Origin: Mycobacterium sp. 852002-10029_SCH5224772
Lineage (GTDB): Bacteria; Actinomycetota; Actinomycetes; Mycobacteriales; Mycobacteriaceae
Direction of reading: 5' to 3'
DNA length: 64,000 nucleotides
Assembly: GCF_001667315.1 (NCBI RefSeq)
Contig: NZ_LZHT01000014.1
Span: 1-64,000, forward strand
Part shown: in pieces, positions 26,337 through 37,539 of the stretch
Layout of the letters: the number at the start of each line of letters is the position of its first letter
How positions within the stretch are numbered: position 1 is the stretch's first letter
Program-made: the position numbers and the translations under genes
The notes under the pieces: model-generated
What the model was told of the DNA's origin: nothing
Database searches by the model: none
What the model saw: the letters and a program-made list of their open reading frames with translations, nothing else

Positions 26337-28454
26337 TTAGCTCAGGAAGGCGTTGACCGCCGTCGCGAGCTCGGGGGACGCCGATGAAGCGATGTTCTGG
26401 TAGCTGCCGCCACTGAGCTGGGCGACCGCTTCCCAGGTCGATCGGTCCGGATCGGCACCGAAATTGATGACGTTCACCGCGATCGGCTTGGCCGGATCAA
26501 CGCTCTTACGGATGAAGTCCTGCAGCCCGGGGCCGTCCAAGCTCTGGTCGGTGTGCGGCCCGGAAGTGATTACCAACAGCGAATTGGTCTGGCCCGCACG
26601 GTAGTTCGCCTGCATGTCCTGGTAGATCATGCGCAAGGTGGTGAACGACACGGCACCGCCGCCCGACGAGTATTGCTTGTCCAGGGCGGCCGACAGTGCC
26701 GCCGAGCGCGGCTGACCGCTGACCGGATCGCCCAGCGGCCCGCTCGCCACCTCGGAGCGGCCCTCGTGACCGTCGAAGGTCCACAGGCCGACCACAGCGC
26801 TGGGGGGCAACGCTTTGATCCTGTCCTGAAGCGCCGCAACCACGTTGGCCAACCGGGACTTTGCGCCATCTTGGCCCGGCATCGACTGGTCAAGCATGAT
26901 GGTCGTGGCCTGTCCGGTCGACGGGGCGGCCATGGCCTCGGCGAGGGTGGCGCGCACCGGGTCGTCGCCCACCGACAACGTCGACGGCACCGCCGGGAAG
27001 GTGGTCACCGGGCTGCTGGGGTTTTTGACCCCGTTGACCCGGAAGCCCGCCTTCGCCAGCATGGCGAGCTGGTCGGGCTTATGCATGAACCGGGAGAACT
27101 CGCTGGCCGCGGAGGCCTGTTCGCGGGTGAGCCACGAACCGCTGAGCAGCACGGTGGGGTAGTCGGCCACCGGCGCAGGACCCGGCGGAAGCCAGGAAGC
27201 CAAGGCGCTCTTGGCGTCCGGCAGCGATTGGCCGCGGGCGAACAGCTGCTGTTCGGTGGTGATTACCGCGTGCACCGGTGCGGTCGCCGCGTCACCGGGC
27301 TTCAGCAGCGTGTTCATCGCCTCGGTCAGCGAGTTGTCGGCCAGTTTGGGTTGGCCGTTCACCAGGGTGTGTACCGCGCCGGTGCCCTGCGTCACCGGGG
27401 CGCCCGGCGGTACCGACGCGGCCGCCACTGCCTCACCGGCCAGAAACGATGCGTCCCCGTTGCCGTTCATCGGTAGCGCCAGTCGCAGCGACCCCCAGGC
27501 GGGTAAATTCAGCCCCGCCAACGCATTCGGGTTGGTTTGCAGGCCGGGCAGTGCCGCCCAGTTCTGCTTGGCCAAGGCCGGCGCCAGGTCGGGGCGCACG
27601 GCAAGCACCACAGGTGAGCTGACCAGCGAATGGCTCTCGCTGATCGTCTTCTGGGCCGCGGCCCCCGCCAGGCGTGCGGCGGAGATCGAGCTGCCCGGGA
27701 TCCACAGCGCCGGCTGGCCGCCCAGTTCGGCGGGCCACTTGCCGATGAAACCGTTGAGCACGGCGTCGGAGTCGGCCGGCTTGACGCTGACCACCATGCA
27801 GCGATCGCCGACCGGTCCGGCCGATTTGTTGTAGCTTTCCGCGAATTCCTGAACGGAACTGGCGATCGACGGGTCGGCGACGACGGCGACAGTCTCTTGG
27901 CCGCCCACGCAGCGGCCGGCCGCCTTGTGCGAGCGCTTGGACAGCGCGTCGCCGAAGAAGCTCCACAGGATCACCGACCCCACCACGACGACCACGGCGA
28001 CCAGCGCCACGATCACGCCGATGCTGACGCCCCGTCGACCGCCCTCGCTGCGATGACCACCGCGCCAATCGGCGAGCCCCCGATGGCCGCCCCGGAACAG
28101 CGACGGTGAGGAGGCCGGTGGCTCCGCACTCGGCGGGCCGCCCTGCCGCGGCGGAAACTCCGGGTAATCGTCGGCAGTGCTGTCGGCGAATGCGTCGCCC
28201 GCGGCGTACGGCTCGTCGTCGGCGTAGGGCTCATCGTCGTCGGCGTAGTGACGTTCGTCCGAGTAGTAGTCCTCGTCCACGGAGTCATCGTCCGCGGAGT
28301 AATCGGCGTCCGCGGAGTGATCGGCCGCCTCGTCGGCGCCGGGGACCCGCTGCTGATGTCCTGCGTCATCACCCCGGGACGGCTCGTCGACCACGTCGTC
28401 GCGAGAGGGCTCGTCGAGGGAGTCGTCAGGGTCGGGCGCACTGTGCCTACCCAT
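26337..28454 (-). CDS. Membrane-anchored VWA-domain protein with substrate-binding-like domain (Rv1836c)
   Basis: A 705-residue protein. The first 140 residues are highly acidic and Tyr-rich (for example DEDYYSDERHYADDDEPYAD), then a single membrane helix (VSIGVIVALVAVVVVVGSVI) puts the rest outside. Residues 180-500 resemble an extracellular solute-binding fold. The C-terminal 200 residues form a von Willebrand A domain; its metal site is changed, reading LDQSMPG where DxSxS is expected. M. tuberculosis Rv1836c is similar in layout. The function is unknown, possibly envelope assembly or sensing. It lies 103 bp downstream of glcB on the same strand and may be co-transcribed. Confidence 0.88.
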   Translation of the reverse strand: MGRHSAPDPDDSLDEPSRDDVVDEPSRGDDAGHQQRVPGADEAADHSADADYSADDDSVDEDYYSDERHYADDDEPYADDEPYAAGDAFADSTADDYPEFPPRQGGPPSAEPPASSPSLFRGGHRGLADWRGGHRSEGGRRGVSIGVIVALVAVVVVVGSVILWSFFGDALSKRSHKAAGRCVGGQETVAVVADPSIASSVQEFAESYNKSAGPVGDRCMVVSVKPADSDAVLNGFIGKWPAELGGQPALWIPGSSISAARLAGAAAQKTISESHSLVSSPVVLAVRPDLAPALAKQNWAALPGLQTNPNALAGLNLPAWGSLRLALPMNGNGDASFLAGEAVAAASVPPGAPVTQGTGAVHTLVNGQPKLADNSLTEAMNTLLKPGDAATAPVHAVITTEQQLFARGQSLPDAKSALASWLPPGPAPVADYPTVLLSGSWLTREQASAASEFSRFMHKPDQLAMLAKAGFRVNGVKNPSSPVTTFPAVPSTLSVGDDPVRATLAEAMAAPSTGQATTIMLDQSMPGQDGAKSRLANVVAALQDRIKALPPSAVVGLWTFDGHEGRSEVASGPLGDPVSGQPRSAALSAALDKQYSSGGGAVSFTTLRMIYQDMQANYRAGQTNSLLVITSGPHTDQSLDGPGLQDFIRKSVDPAKPIAVNVINFGADPDRSTWEAVAQLSGGSYQNIASSASPELATAVNAFLS

Positions 28455-28557
28455 AGCAGTGCCCGCGGCCTTTCCGTCGATCCATCCGAATGAACTCGCC
28501 GCCGATTTTAGTCATCCGCGGCACTATTACACGTGCGAACCCGAATTGAGCGCAGGC

Positions 28558-30765
28558 TCAATTGGACTGCGCGGCGCGTGCCTTGAGCTCGCGCCGACGG
28601 CGATGCAGGATCGGCTCGGTGTAGCCGTTGGGCTGCTGCGTTCCGGTCAGGATCAGGTCCTGCGCCGCCAGGAAGGCCAGGTTGTCGTCGAAGTTGGGCG
28701 CCATCGGCAAATACGCCGCATCCTTGGCGTTCTGCTCGTCCACCAGCGGCGCCATCCGCTCCAGGCTTGCCCGCACGTCCTCCTCGGTGATCACACCGTG
28801 GCGCAGCCAGTTGGCCAGCAGCTGGCTCGAAATCCTCAGCGTCGCACGGTCTTCCATGAGCGCCACGTCGTGGATGTCGGGCACCTTCGAGCAGCCGACG
28901 CCTTGGGCGACCCAGCGCACCACGTAACCGAGGATGGACTGGCAGTTGTTGTCCACCTCCTCGCGGATCTCCTCGGAAGCCCAGGCCAGTTCCTTGGCCA
29001 ACGGGATGGTCAGCAACTCGTCGATGTTGGTGCGCGTCTTGCCCGCCAGCTCCTCCTGCACGGCGCCCACGTCGACGTAGTGGTAGTGCATCGCGTGCAG
29101 GGTGGCCGCCGTCGGCGACGGCACCCACGCAGTCGTCGCGCCGGCCTTCGGCTGGCCGATCTTCTGCTCGACCATGTCGGCCATCAGTTCGGTCATCGCC
29201 CACATGCCCTTGCCGATCTGCGCCTTGCCCTTGAAGCCGGCGGCCAGGCCGATGTCGACATTGGCGTCCTCGTAGGCCTTGATCCACGTAGTGCCCTTCA
29301 TCGCACCCTTGCGGATCATCGGGCCCGCCTCCATCGACGTGTGGATCTCATCGCCGGTGCGGTCCAGGAAGCCGGTGTTGATGAACACCACCCGGTCGGC
29401 CGCGGCCTTGATGCAGGCCTTGAGGTTGACGGTGGTGCGGCGCTCCTCGTCCATGATGCCGACCTTGAGGGTGCCCTGCGGCAGGCCGAGGACGTCTTCG
29501 ACGCGGCTGAACAGCTCGCACGTGAACGCGACCTCGTCGGGCCCGTGCATCTTGGGCTTGACGATGTAGATGGACCCGGTACGGCTGTTGGCCAACGGCC
29601 CGTTCGCGTCGGTGGTCTTGAGCCCGTGGATCGCGGTGAGCCCGGTGAACAGCGCATCCATGATGCCCTCGAACACCTCTTTTTCTTCGTCACCCTCAGC
29701 AACGGTGACGATGGCGTCGTTGGTCATCAGGTGACCCACGTTGCGGACGAACATCAGGCTGCGCCCGGGCAGGGTCAGCTCGCCCTCGCCGTCCGGCGTC
29801 GTGTAGGTGCGGTCCTCGTTGAGCACCCGGCTGAACGTCTTGCCGTCCTTCTTCACGTCTTCGGACAGATCGCCCCTGTTCAGCCCGAGCCAGTTGCGGT
29901 AGCCGAGCACCTTGTCGTCGGCGTCGACGGCGGCCACCGAGTCCTCGAAGTCCATGATCGTGGTGATGGCCGATTCCAGGACCACGTCCTTGATGCCCGC
30001 GGAGTCGGTCTTGCCGACCGGCGATTCCGGATCGATGAGGACCTCGATGTGCAGGCCGTGATTGACCAGCAACACCGACCAGTTGGGAGAGCCGAGCTCG
30101 CCGGTGTAGCCGGCAAACTTCTCCGGGTCGGCCAGGCCGGCGGAGCCGTCGGCGGTCGCGACCTTCAGGTGGCCGTCCTCGACGGACAAGCCGGTCGCGT
30201 CGGCCCACGAGCCGGACTCCAGCGGCACGGCCTCGTCCAGGAACTTGCGCGCGTAGGCGATCACCTTGTCGCCACGAACCTTGTTGTAGCTCGACCCTTT
30301 CTCGGCGCCGTCGTCTTCCGGGATGACATCGGTGCCGTACAGGGCGTCGTAGAGGGAACCCCACCGGGCATTGGCGGCGTTCAGCGCGAACCGGGCGTTG
30401 AGCACGGGCACCACCAGCTGCGGGCCCGCGGTCGTGGTGATCTCGTCGTCGACCCCGGAGGTGGTGATCGTGAAATCCGCGGGTTCGGGCAGCAGGTAAC
30501 CGATTTCGGTGAGGAACTCGCGGTACGCGTCGATGTCGAGCGGCTCGATCACGCGTTGTCGGTGCCACTTGTCGATCTGGGCCTGCAGCTCGTCGCGCCG
30601 GCGCAGCAGATCCTGGTTCTTGGGGGTGAGGTCGGTGACGACTTTGTCGACGCCCGCCCAAAAGCTGTCCGGGTCGATATCGGTGCCGGGCAGAGCCTCT
30701 TCGTTCACGAAGTCGTACAGCACCCGGGCGACGCGCAAATTCCCCGCCGACACGCGATCAGTCAT
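28558..30765 (-). CDS. glcB: Malate synthase G
   Basis: A 735-residue type G malate synthase. Family marks are [36 protein letters not shown] and the C-terminal catalytic region with [18 protein letters not shown], which contains the catalytic Asp. Conserved Arg339 region [13 protein letters not shown] is intact. It condenses glyoxylate and acetyl-CoA, the second step of the glyoxylate shunt, and also detoxifies glyoxylate; in M. tuberculosis it is found at the surface too. The 322-bp upstream gap on the minus strand probably holds its promoter and a long leader. Confidence 0.97.
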   Translation of the reverse strand: MTDRVSAGNLRVARVLYDFVNEEALPGTDIDPDSFWAGVDKVVTDLTPKNQDLLRRRDELQAQIDKWHRQRVIEPLDIDAYREFLTEIGYLLPEPADFTITTSGVDDEITTTAGPQLVVPVLNARFALNAANARWGSLYDALYGTDVIPEDDGAEKGSSYNKVRGDKVIAYARKFLDEAVPLESGSWADATGLSVEDGHLKVATADGSAGLADPEKFAGYTGELGSPNWSVLLVNHGLHIEVLIDPESPVGKTDSAGIKDVVLESAITTIMDFEDSVAAVDADDKVLGYRNWLGLNRGDLSEDVKKDGKTFSRVLNEDRTYTTPDGEGELTLPGRSLMFVRNVGHLMTNDAIVTVAEGDEEKEVFEGIMDALFTGLTAIHGLKTTDANGPLANSRTGSIYIVKPKMHGPDEVAFTCELFSRVEDVLGLPQGTLKVGIMDEERRTTVNLKACIKAAADRVVFINTGFLDRTGDEIHTSMEAGPMIRKGAMKGTTWIKAYEDANVDIGLAAGFKGKAQIGKGMWAMTELMADMVEQKIGQPKAGATTAWVPSPTAATLHAMHYHYVDVGAVQEELAGKTRTNIDELLTIPLAKELAWASEEIREEVDNNCQSILGYVVRWVAQGVGCSKVPDIHDVALMEDRATLRISSQLLANWLRHGVITEEDVRASLERMAPLVDEQNAKDAAYLPMAPNFDDNLAFLAAQDLILTGTQQPNGYTEPILHRRRRELKARAAQSN

Positions 30766-31087
30766 GATTCTCCTCCGTCATAAGCCGCCCTGAACCACCC
30801 GTGGGCCGTCTATGGGCCAAAAAGGCCCCAATAAGCAATGCCATCAGCCTACCGAGCTCAGCCTGGCGAGCGTGATCCGCCGAACCGCCGCAGCAGGTCA
30901 AGGCGCACTGAGAGCCCCGAGAACGACGCTTGCGGCGGGCACCGGGATCGATTTCCAGCAACGCACATTTCGCGCGCAAGCCGTGCGGTGCGCTCTAGTG
31001 CCCTCTGATGCCCTCCAGCACTTTCTTAACTGGTAGCCGTGAAAGATCATACGGGCTGCCCGCGGTACGGCCCGCCGGCCAGTATCG
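30766..31087 (-). promoter_or_regulatory. glcB upstream region
   Basis: This 322-bp gap between the CorC-like gene and glcB contains no plausible gene. Two signals are visible: TATGAT on the minus strand (plus 31046-31051), a candidate -10 that would give a leader near 270 bases, and an inverted repeat GGGCC/GGCCC with a five-base centre at 30813-30830, just upstream of the glcB start. No RamB-like site is convincing. Confidence 0.3.
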
Positions 31088-32128
31088 CTAGGCGTCGCGC
31101 ATCGTCCCGACGAAGTCTTCGACAAGGTCTTCCATCGCCACCATGGCCACCACGGCGCCGTTCTCGTCGGTCACCAATGCCAGGTGGCTGTTGTTGCGGC
31201 GCAGCCGCGACAGGGCATCGGCCAGCGGCAGCGTCCGCGGTAGCCCCGGCAGGGGCCGCACCTTCGCCAGATCGATCACCGTCTGCGGATCGTCATCGAG
31301 CGTCAGCACGTCCTTGATATGCAGATAACCGAGGAAGCTGCCGTCGACGTTTGCCACGGGGAATCGGGAGTAACCACTCTGGGCCAAGGCTTCCTCGACG
31401 GCGCCGATCGTCGGGCCCTTGCCCGCGGCGGCCACCGGCACCGCGTGCACCCCGGAGAGGGGCACCGCCACATCGCCGACCACCCGGTGGCGAATCTGCA
31501 GCGCGCGGGCCAGCCGGGTGCCTTCCTCCTGATCCAGCAACCCTTCCGATGCGGACTCGGCGATCATCTCGCTCAGCTCGACGGGGGAGACCGTGATCTC
31601 CAGCTCCTCCTTGCGTTCGACGCCGAGCGCGCGCACCACCACGCTGGCGCACTTGTCGTAGAACACGATGAACGGCCGGGCCACCCGCACGTAGGCCAGA
31701 TACGCCGGGACGAGCAGCATCGCCGTGCGCTCGGGACCGGCCAGCGCGATGTTCTTGGGCACCATCTCGCCCAACAGCACGTGCAGCGTCACCACGATGG
31801 CCAGCGCGATCGCCAGCGACAACGTGTGCAGCAGCGCCGGGTGAATGGCGGTCAGCCCGAGCGCCGTGTGCAGCAGTTCGGAGACCGCCGACTCGCCGAT
31901 CCGGCCGAGCAGCAGCGACGCGGCGGTCACGCCCAACTGCGCGCCGGCCAGCATGGACGGCAGCTGCTCCCCGGCGCGGATGACCGTGACGGCGGCGGCT
32001 TTGCCCTGCTCGGCCAGCGCTTCGAGGCGGTCCCGGCGCGCCGAGATCAGGGAGAACTCCGCCCCGACGAAGAACGCGTTCACGGCGATCAGCAGGAAGG
32101 CCAGCAGCACGCCCAAGGTGTCGCTCAT
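31088..32128 (-). CDS. CNNM/CorC-type membrane protein with DUF21 and CBS pair (Rv1841c)
   Basis: A 346-residue membrane protein. The N-terminal DUF21 domain has four helices and reads [23 protein letters not shown] at its start (cited as [18 protein letters not shown]), with [17 protein letters not shown] at its end. A CBS pair follows, with [21 protein letters not shown] (cited as [12 protein letters not shown]) and [13 protein letters not shown]. Unlike its partner it has no clear CorC_HlyC domain. These proteins are linked to magnesium and cobalt efflux. The ATG overlaps the partner gene's stop by 4 bp, so the two are translated together and perhaps form a heteromer. Confidence 0.92.
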   Translation of the reverse strand: MSDTLGVLLAFLLIAVNAFFVGAEFSLISARRDRLEALAEQGKAAAVTVIRAGEQLPSMLAGAQLGVTAASLLLGRIGESAVSELLHTALGLTAIHPALLHTLSLAIALAIVVTLHVLLGEMVPKNIALAGPERTAMLLVPAYLAYVRVARPFIVFYDKCASVVVRALGVERKEELEITVSPVELSEMIAESASEGLLDQEEGTRLARALQIRHRVVGDVAVPLSGVHAVPVAAAGKGPTIGAVEEALAQSGYSRFPVANVDGSFLGYLHIKDVLTLDDDPQTVIDLAKVRPLPGLPRTLPLADALSRLRRNNSHLALVTDENGAVVAMVAMEDLVEDFVGTMRDA

Positions 32129-33495
32129 CGGGGTCTGCCCGCCGCGGGGATTTCGCCGTGCCCACTGAGTTCGGTCAATTCGAGCAGGTCGATCCGGCGG
32201 CCATCCATCCGGATGATCCGGGCCTGCCAGCGCGTCACCGCGTCCAGCAGGCCGTCCGCGTCCAGGCCGGGCAGTTTCACCGTTTCCCCGGCCGCCGGGA
32301 TGTGACCGATCTCGCGCAACACCAGCCCGCCGATCGTCTCGTAGGGGCCCTCGGGGGCGCGGAAGCCGGTGGCGGTGGCCACCTCGTCGATGCGTAACAG
32401 GCCCGACACCCGCCAGCCGGTGCCGGCGGGCACCACATCCGGGGTCGCGTCGTCGTGCTCGTCGCGGACATCACCCACGATCTCTTCGATCAAGTCCTCG
32501 AGGGTCACCATGCCCGCGGTGCCTCCGTATTCGTCGACGACCAGCGCGGTTTGCAGGCTGTTGGACCGGATCTCGGCCATCACCGCGTCACCGTCCAGCG
32601 TCGACGGCACCACCGCTACGGGTTGGGCCACCGTGGTCAGCAGCGTGCGGGCGCGCTCGGTCCGCGGAATCGCGAACACCTGTTTGACGTGCACGATCCC
32701 GACGGTCTCGTCGAGGTCGCCGTCGACGATGGGGAATCGGGAGAACCCGGACTCGGCGGCCGCTCTCACCAGATCGGCGACCGTGTCGTCGGTCTGCAGC
32801 GCCACGATCTTGGACCGGGGCGTCATCAGTTCCTCGGCGCTCAGGGTTCCGAACTGCAGCGACCGCCGCACCAGGCCCGCCGTCGCGGCGTCCAGGGCGC
32901 CGCTGCGCGCCGACGAACGCACCAGTGACAACAGCTCTTGCGGTGACCGGGCGGACCGCAGCTCCTCGGCCGGTTCGATGCCCAGCCGGCGCACGATCCA
33001 GTTCGCCGCGCCGTTGGTCAATCGGATCGCCGGCGTCAGCAGCAGCGAGAACAACAGCTGGGCAGGAACGACGGCGCGGGCGGTCGACAGAGGTCGCGCC
33101 ACCGCCAGGTATTTGGGGACGAGCTCGCCGAACACCATCGACACCGACGTCACGATCACCAGCACCAGGACGGCCATGATCGCGTCGCCGACCTTGTCCG
33201 GGATGTCGAGCGCGTCCAGCCACGGGTGCGGCAGGTCCTCCACCATCGGATCGGTCAGGTAACCCGCCGCCAGCGTGGTGACCGAGATCCCGAGCTGGGC
33301 GCCCGACAATTGAAACGACAGCCGGTGGTGTGCGCGGCGGATCCAGCGGTCGCGGCGGGCACCGCCGCGGGCGTTTGCCTCGACGGCGCTGCGGTCCAGC
33401 GTGGTCAGCGAGAATTCGGCGGCGACGAACACGGCGTTGCCGAAGATCAGCACCGCGATCGCCCCAATGCTGATCACGGCGACGGTGACATTCAT
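32125..33495 (-). CDS. CNNM/CorC-type membrane protein with DUF21, CBS and CorC_HlyC domains (Rv1842c)
   Basis: A 456-residue membrane protein in three parts. The DUF21 part starts [20 protein letters not shown] and ends [15 protein letters not shown]. The CBS pair includes [20 protein letters not shown] and [20 protein letters not shown] (cited as [19 protein letters not shown]). The C-terminal CorC_HlyC domain has [17 protein letters not shown] and YETIGGLVL. Such proteins are proposed magnesium exporters or regulators. It overlaps the next gene by 4 bp. The 320-bp gap upstream also carries the divergent mbtK promoter. Confidence 0.93.
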   Translation of the reverse strand: MNVTVAVISIGAIAVLIFGNAVFVAAEFSLTTLDRSAVEANARGGARRDRWIRRAHHRLSFQLSGAQLGISVTTLAAGYLTDPMVEDLPHPWLDALDIPDKVGDAIMAVLVLVIVTSVSMVFGELVPKYLAVARPLSTARAVVPAQLLFSLLLTPAIRLTNGAANWIVRRLGIEPAEELRSARSPQELLSLVRSSARSGALDAATAGLVRRSLQFGTLSAEELMTPRSKIVALQTDDTVADLVRAAAESGFSRFPIVDGDLDETVGIVHVKQVFAIPRTERARTLLTTVAQPVAVVPSTLDGDAVMAEIRSNSLQTALVVDEYGGTAGMVTLEDLIEEIVGDVRDEHDDATPDVVPAGTGWRVSGLLRIDEVATATGFRAPEGPYETIGGLVLREIGHIPAAGETVKLPGLDADGLLDAVTRWQARIIRMDGRRIDLLELTELSGHGEIPAAGRPR

Positions 33496-33815
33496 GAATT
33501 ACGCCGCCCGCGGGTCGAAGGTGGCGGCCCGGCGACCGTGGAAGGCGCCGGGGGAGGCTCCGCATCGGGCGGCTCGTCCGACGGCCCGTGCGCCGGCAAG
33601 CCGATGGCCTGCGCGGGTGCCTGCGGCACGTCGATCCTTTCGCTGCCTGGTGGCCGAGCGGACGCGGTTGCTTCCGTCTTTGCTGCCTTATGCTAGCCCG
33701 GGTTGGGGCACTGCGGCGCCGACCATTCGGGGCCGCGCCGCCGCCGCGCGGGGACGACCGCCGGCCGGGGCCAACTACGGTATGCCTACCCTTACCCAGG
33801 TACGCTCTGCGCACT
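33496..33815. promoter_or_regulatory. Divergent promoter region between the CorC-like gene and mbtK
   Basis: This 320-bp gap has no plausible gene on either strand. For mbtK it holds an IdeR-like palindrome (33776-33794) and TACGCT (33801-33806). TATGCT at 33689-33694 could be a second plus-strand -10, and its surroundings may serve the minus strand. The first 190 bases next to the CorC-like gene are GC-rich with no clear signal. Confidence 0.35.
33776..33794. promoter_or_regulatory. IdeR-like iron box upstream of mbtK
   Basis: TACGGTATGCCTACCCTTA agrees at 12 of 19 positions with the IdeR consensus TTAGGTTAGGCTAACCTAA and keeps the dyad ends. It ends 6 bases before TACGCT (33801-33806), a candidate -10, so a bound repressor would block mbtK transcription. 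Known mycobactin genes are repressed by IdeR when iron is high. Confidence 0.5.
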
Positions 33816-34439
33816 ATGCCCGATGCCCCAACGGAAACGCCGTCAGTTCAGATCCTGCCGCGCGAACGGTTCGACATCGCCGACGAGGTCGCACAGATTC
33901 CCCGGCCACCCACGCCCTCCCTGGATCCGCCCTTCGGGCTGCGGGTCGCCCAGCTCGCGGATGCGGACATGGTGGCCGAGTGGATGAACCGTCCGCATCT
34001 GGCCGAGTCGTGGGAGTACGACTGGCCGACACCGCGCTGGCGGCAGCACCTGGGCGCCCAGCTCGAGGGCATCTACTCCCTGCCTCTGATCGGGAGCATT
34101 CGCGGTACAGATTGCGCCTACCTCGAACTGTATTGGGGCGCAAAGGATGTGATTTCACGCCATTATGACGCCCAGCCCTACGATCTGGGGCTGCACGCCG
34201 CCATCGCGGATGTGAAACTGGTGAACCGGGGATTGGGCCCGATGCTGTTGCCGCGGATAGTGGCCAGCGTCTTTTCGGTGGAACCGCGGTGCCGCCGGAT
34301 CATGTTCGATCCCGACCACCGCAACACGGCCGCCCGAAGACTGGTCGAGTACGCCGGATGCACGTTCCTGGGCGAGCACGACACCGCGAATCGGCGGATG
34401 TCGCTCTACGCGCTGGAGGCCCCGACTACGGACGCATAA
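33816..34439 (+). CDS. mbtK: Mycobactin lysine N-acyltransferase MbtK
   Basis: A 207-residue GNAT acyltransferase that closely matches the M. tuberculosis MbtK (Rv1347c, 210 aa) as I recall it. Marks include [46 protein letters not shown] and the acyl-CoA site [20 protein letters not shown]. It adds the long acyl chain to the lysine side chain of the mycobactin siderophore. In M. tuberculosis it lies elsewhere (Rv1347c), so its position between Rv1842c and guaB1 is a difference in gene order. ATG 33816 lies 10 bases after TACGCT. An IdeR-like site upstream suggests iron repression. Confidence 0.9.
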   Translation: MPDAPTETPSVQILPRERFDIADEVAQIPRPPTPSLDPPFGLRVAQLADADMVAEWMNRPHLAESWEYDWPTPRWRQHLGAQLEGIYSLPLIGSIRGTDCAYLELYWGAKDVISRHYDAQPYDLGLHAAIADVKLVNRGLGPMLLPRIVASVFSVEPRCRRIMFDPDHRNTAARRLVEYAGCTFLGEHDTANRRMSLYALEAPTTDA

Positions 34440-34493
34440 CCGTGGCGGCGCCGATGTCGAACCCGAAGGGACGGCCAGCCTTACCCGCGCGTG

Positions 34494-35936
<1,443 letters not shown>

Positions 35937-35969
35937 TCAAGCCCCCTTACGCCCTCGAGTGTGGCCCGG

Positions 35970-37439
35970 CTACGCGGGCACTTCGGTGTGATCGCCGCTC
36001 CACAGCGTGTGGAAGCGCTTGTCGGGGTCGTCATCGATGCGGCCGTAGGTGTGTGCGCCGAAGAAGTCCCGCAACCCCTGGGTCAGCGCGGCCGGCAGCC
36101 GCTCGGTGCGCAGCGCGTCGTAGTAGGACAACGCCGAGGCGAAGCCGGGGATCGGGATGCCCAGCTGGGTGGCGGTGACCACGACCCGGCGCCAGCCGTC
36201 GATGGCGGCCTCGATCGCGCTGCGGAAGTAGGGCGCGACGATCAGCGTCGGCAGGTCGGCGTCTTCGTCGAACGCGTCCTTGATCCGGTTGAGGAATTTC
36301 GCGCGGATGATGCAGCCGCCGCGCCAGATGGTGGCCAGGTCGCCGGGGGTGATGCCCCAGTCGTGTTCGGCGCTGCCGGCCTGAATCTGGTTGAAGCCCT
36401 GCGCGTAGGCGATGATCTTCGATGCGTACAGCGCGCGGCGCACATCCTCGGTGAACTGTGTTGCGTCGGAAGGCTTTTCGCCGAGGTCGCCGGAGGCCAG
36501 CCCGGTGGTGGCCTTGCGCTGGGCCACCGACCCCGACAAGGCGCGCGCGAACACCGCCTCGGCGATGCCGGTGACCGGCACACCGAGGTCGAGGGCGGAT
36601 TTCACCGTCCAGCGGCCGGTGCCCTTCTGCTCGGCCTCGTCGAGGATCAGGTCGACGAGCGGCTTGCCGGTCTTGGCGTCGGTCTGCTTGAGCACCTCGG
36701 CGGTGATCTCGATGAGGTAGCTGTCCAGGTCGCCGGAGTTCCACTCGGCGAACACGTCGGCGATCTCACCGGCGGTCTTGCCCAGGCCGTCGCGCAGCAG
36801 CTGGTAGGCCTCGCCGATCAGCTGCATGTCGGAGTACTCGATGCCGTTGTGCACCATCTTGACAAAGTGCCCGGCACCGTCGGGACCGATGTGGGTGCAG
36901 CACGGCACCCCGTCGACGTGCGCGGAGATCTCCTCGAGGAGGGGGCCGAGCGACTTGTAGGACTCGGCCGGGCCGCCGGGCATGATCGACGGGCCGTTGA
37001 GCGCGCCCTCCTCACCGCCGGAGATGCCGGCGCCGACGAAGTGCAGGCCGCGCTCCCGCATCGCCTTTTCCCGGCGGATGGTGTCGGTGTAGAGGGCGTT
37101 GCCGCCGTCGATGATGATGTCGCCGTCTTCCATGGCGTCGGCGAGCTCGTTGATCACCGCGTCCGTCGGGTCGCCGGCCTTGACCATGATCAGCACCCGG
37201 CGCGGCTTTTCCAGCGCGTTGAGGAATTCGGCGATGGTCTCCGAGCGCACGAACGTGCCGTCATCGCCGTGCTCTTTGAGCAGCGAGTCGGTTTTGGCGA
37301 TCGACCGGTTGTGCAGCGCCACGGTGTAGCCGTGCCGGGCGAAGTTGCGGGCGATGTTCGACCCCATCACGGCCAGGCCCGTGACGCCGATCTGCGCGGT
37401 GCCTGTCTTGGAACCCGCCTGGGTGTCCGACGAACTCAT
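35970..37439 (-). CDS. gnd1: 6-phosphogluconate dehydrogenase (decarboxylating), NADP-dependent
   Basis: A 489-residue enzyme, near the 485 aa of M. tuberculosis Gnd1. The N-terminal NADP domain reads IGVTGLAVMGSNIARNFARHGY (cited as GVTGLAVMGSNIARN). Substrate residues are in GISGGEEGALNGPSIMPGG and the catalytic Lys in HFVKMVHNGIEYSDMQ. The C-terminal IIRAKFLNRI and tail GPHTYGRID-like GAHTYGRIDDD are present. It produces ribulose 5-phosphate, NADPH and CO2 in the pentose phosphate pathway. ATG 37439 is preferred over 37454 because GAGAGG lies upstream. It converts sugar flow alongside the phosphoketolase at 51-53 kb. Confidence 0.95.
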   Translation of the reverse strand: MSSSDTQAGSKTGTAQIGVTGLAVMGSNIARNFARHGYTVALHNRSIAKTDSLLKEHGDDGTFVRSETIAEFLNALEKPRRVLIMVKAGDPTDAVINELADAMEDGDIIIDGGNALYTDTIRREKAMRERGLHFVGAGISGGEEGALNGPSIMPGGPAESYKSLGPLLEEISAHVDGVPCCTHIGPDGAGHFVKMVHNGIEYSDMQLIGEAYQLLRDGLGKTAGEIADVFAEWNSGDLDSYLIEITAEVLKQTDAKTGKPLVDLILDEAEQKGTGRWTVKSALDLGVPVTGIAEAVFARALSGSVAQRKATTGLASGDLGEKPSDATQFTEDVRRALYASKIIAYAQGFNQIQAGSAEHDWGITPGDLATIWRGGCIIRAKFLNRIKDAFDEDADLPTLIVAPYFRSAIEAAIDGWRRVVVTATQLGIPIPGFASALSYYDALRTERLPAALTQGLRDFFGAHTYGRIDDDPDKRFHTLWSGDHTEVPA

Positions 37440-37539
37440 GTCTTCGCCTCTCAATCGGGAGAACTATTCCGAAAAGCTTTCGGTGACACTGTGGCACAGC
37501 GCATAGATGCGCGCCCGGGGTGATCGGCCCGCCGCGGGC

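Noticed and set aside
28459..30783. 774-codon plus-strand frame opposite glcB
   Set aside because: Antisense shadow; covers the whole malate synthase gene and has no ribosome binding site or recognisable domain.
33496..33700. Possible magnesium riboswitch (M-box) upstream of the CorC-like gene
   Set aside because: The region is GC-rich but no M-box core sequence or pairing pattern could be recognised by eye.
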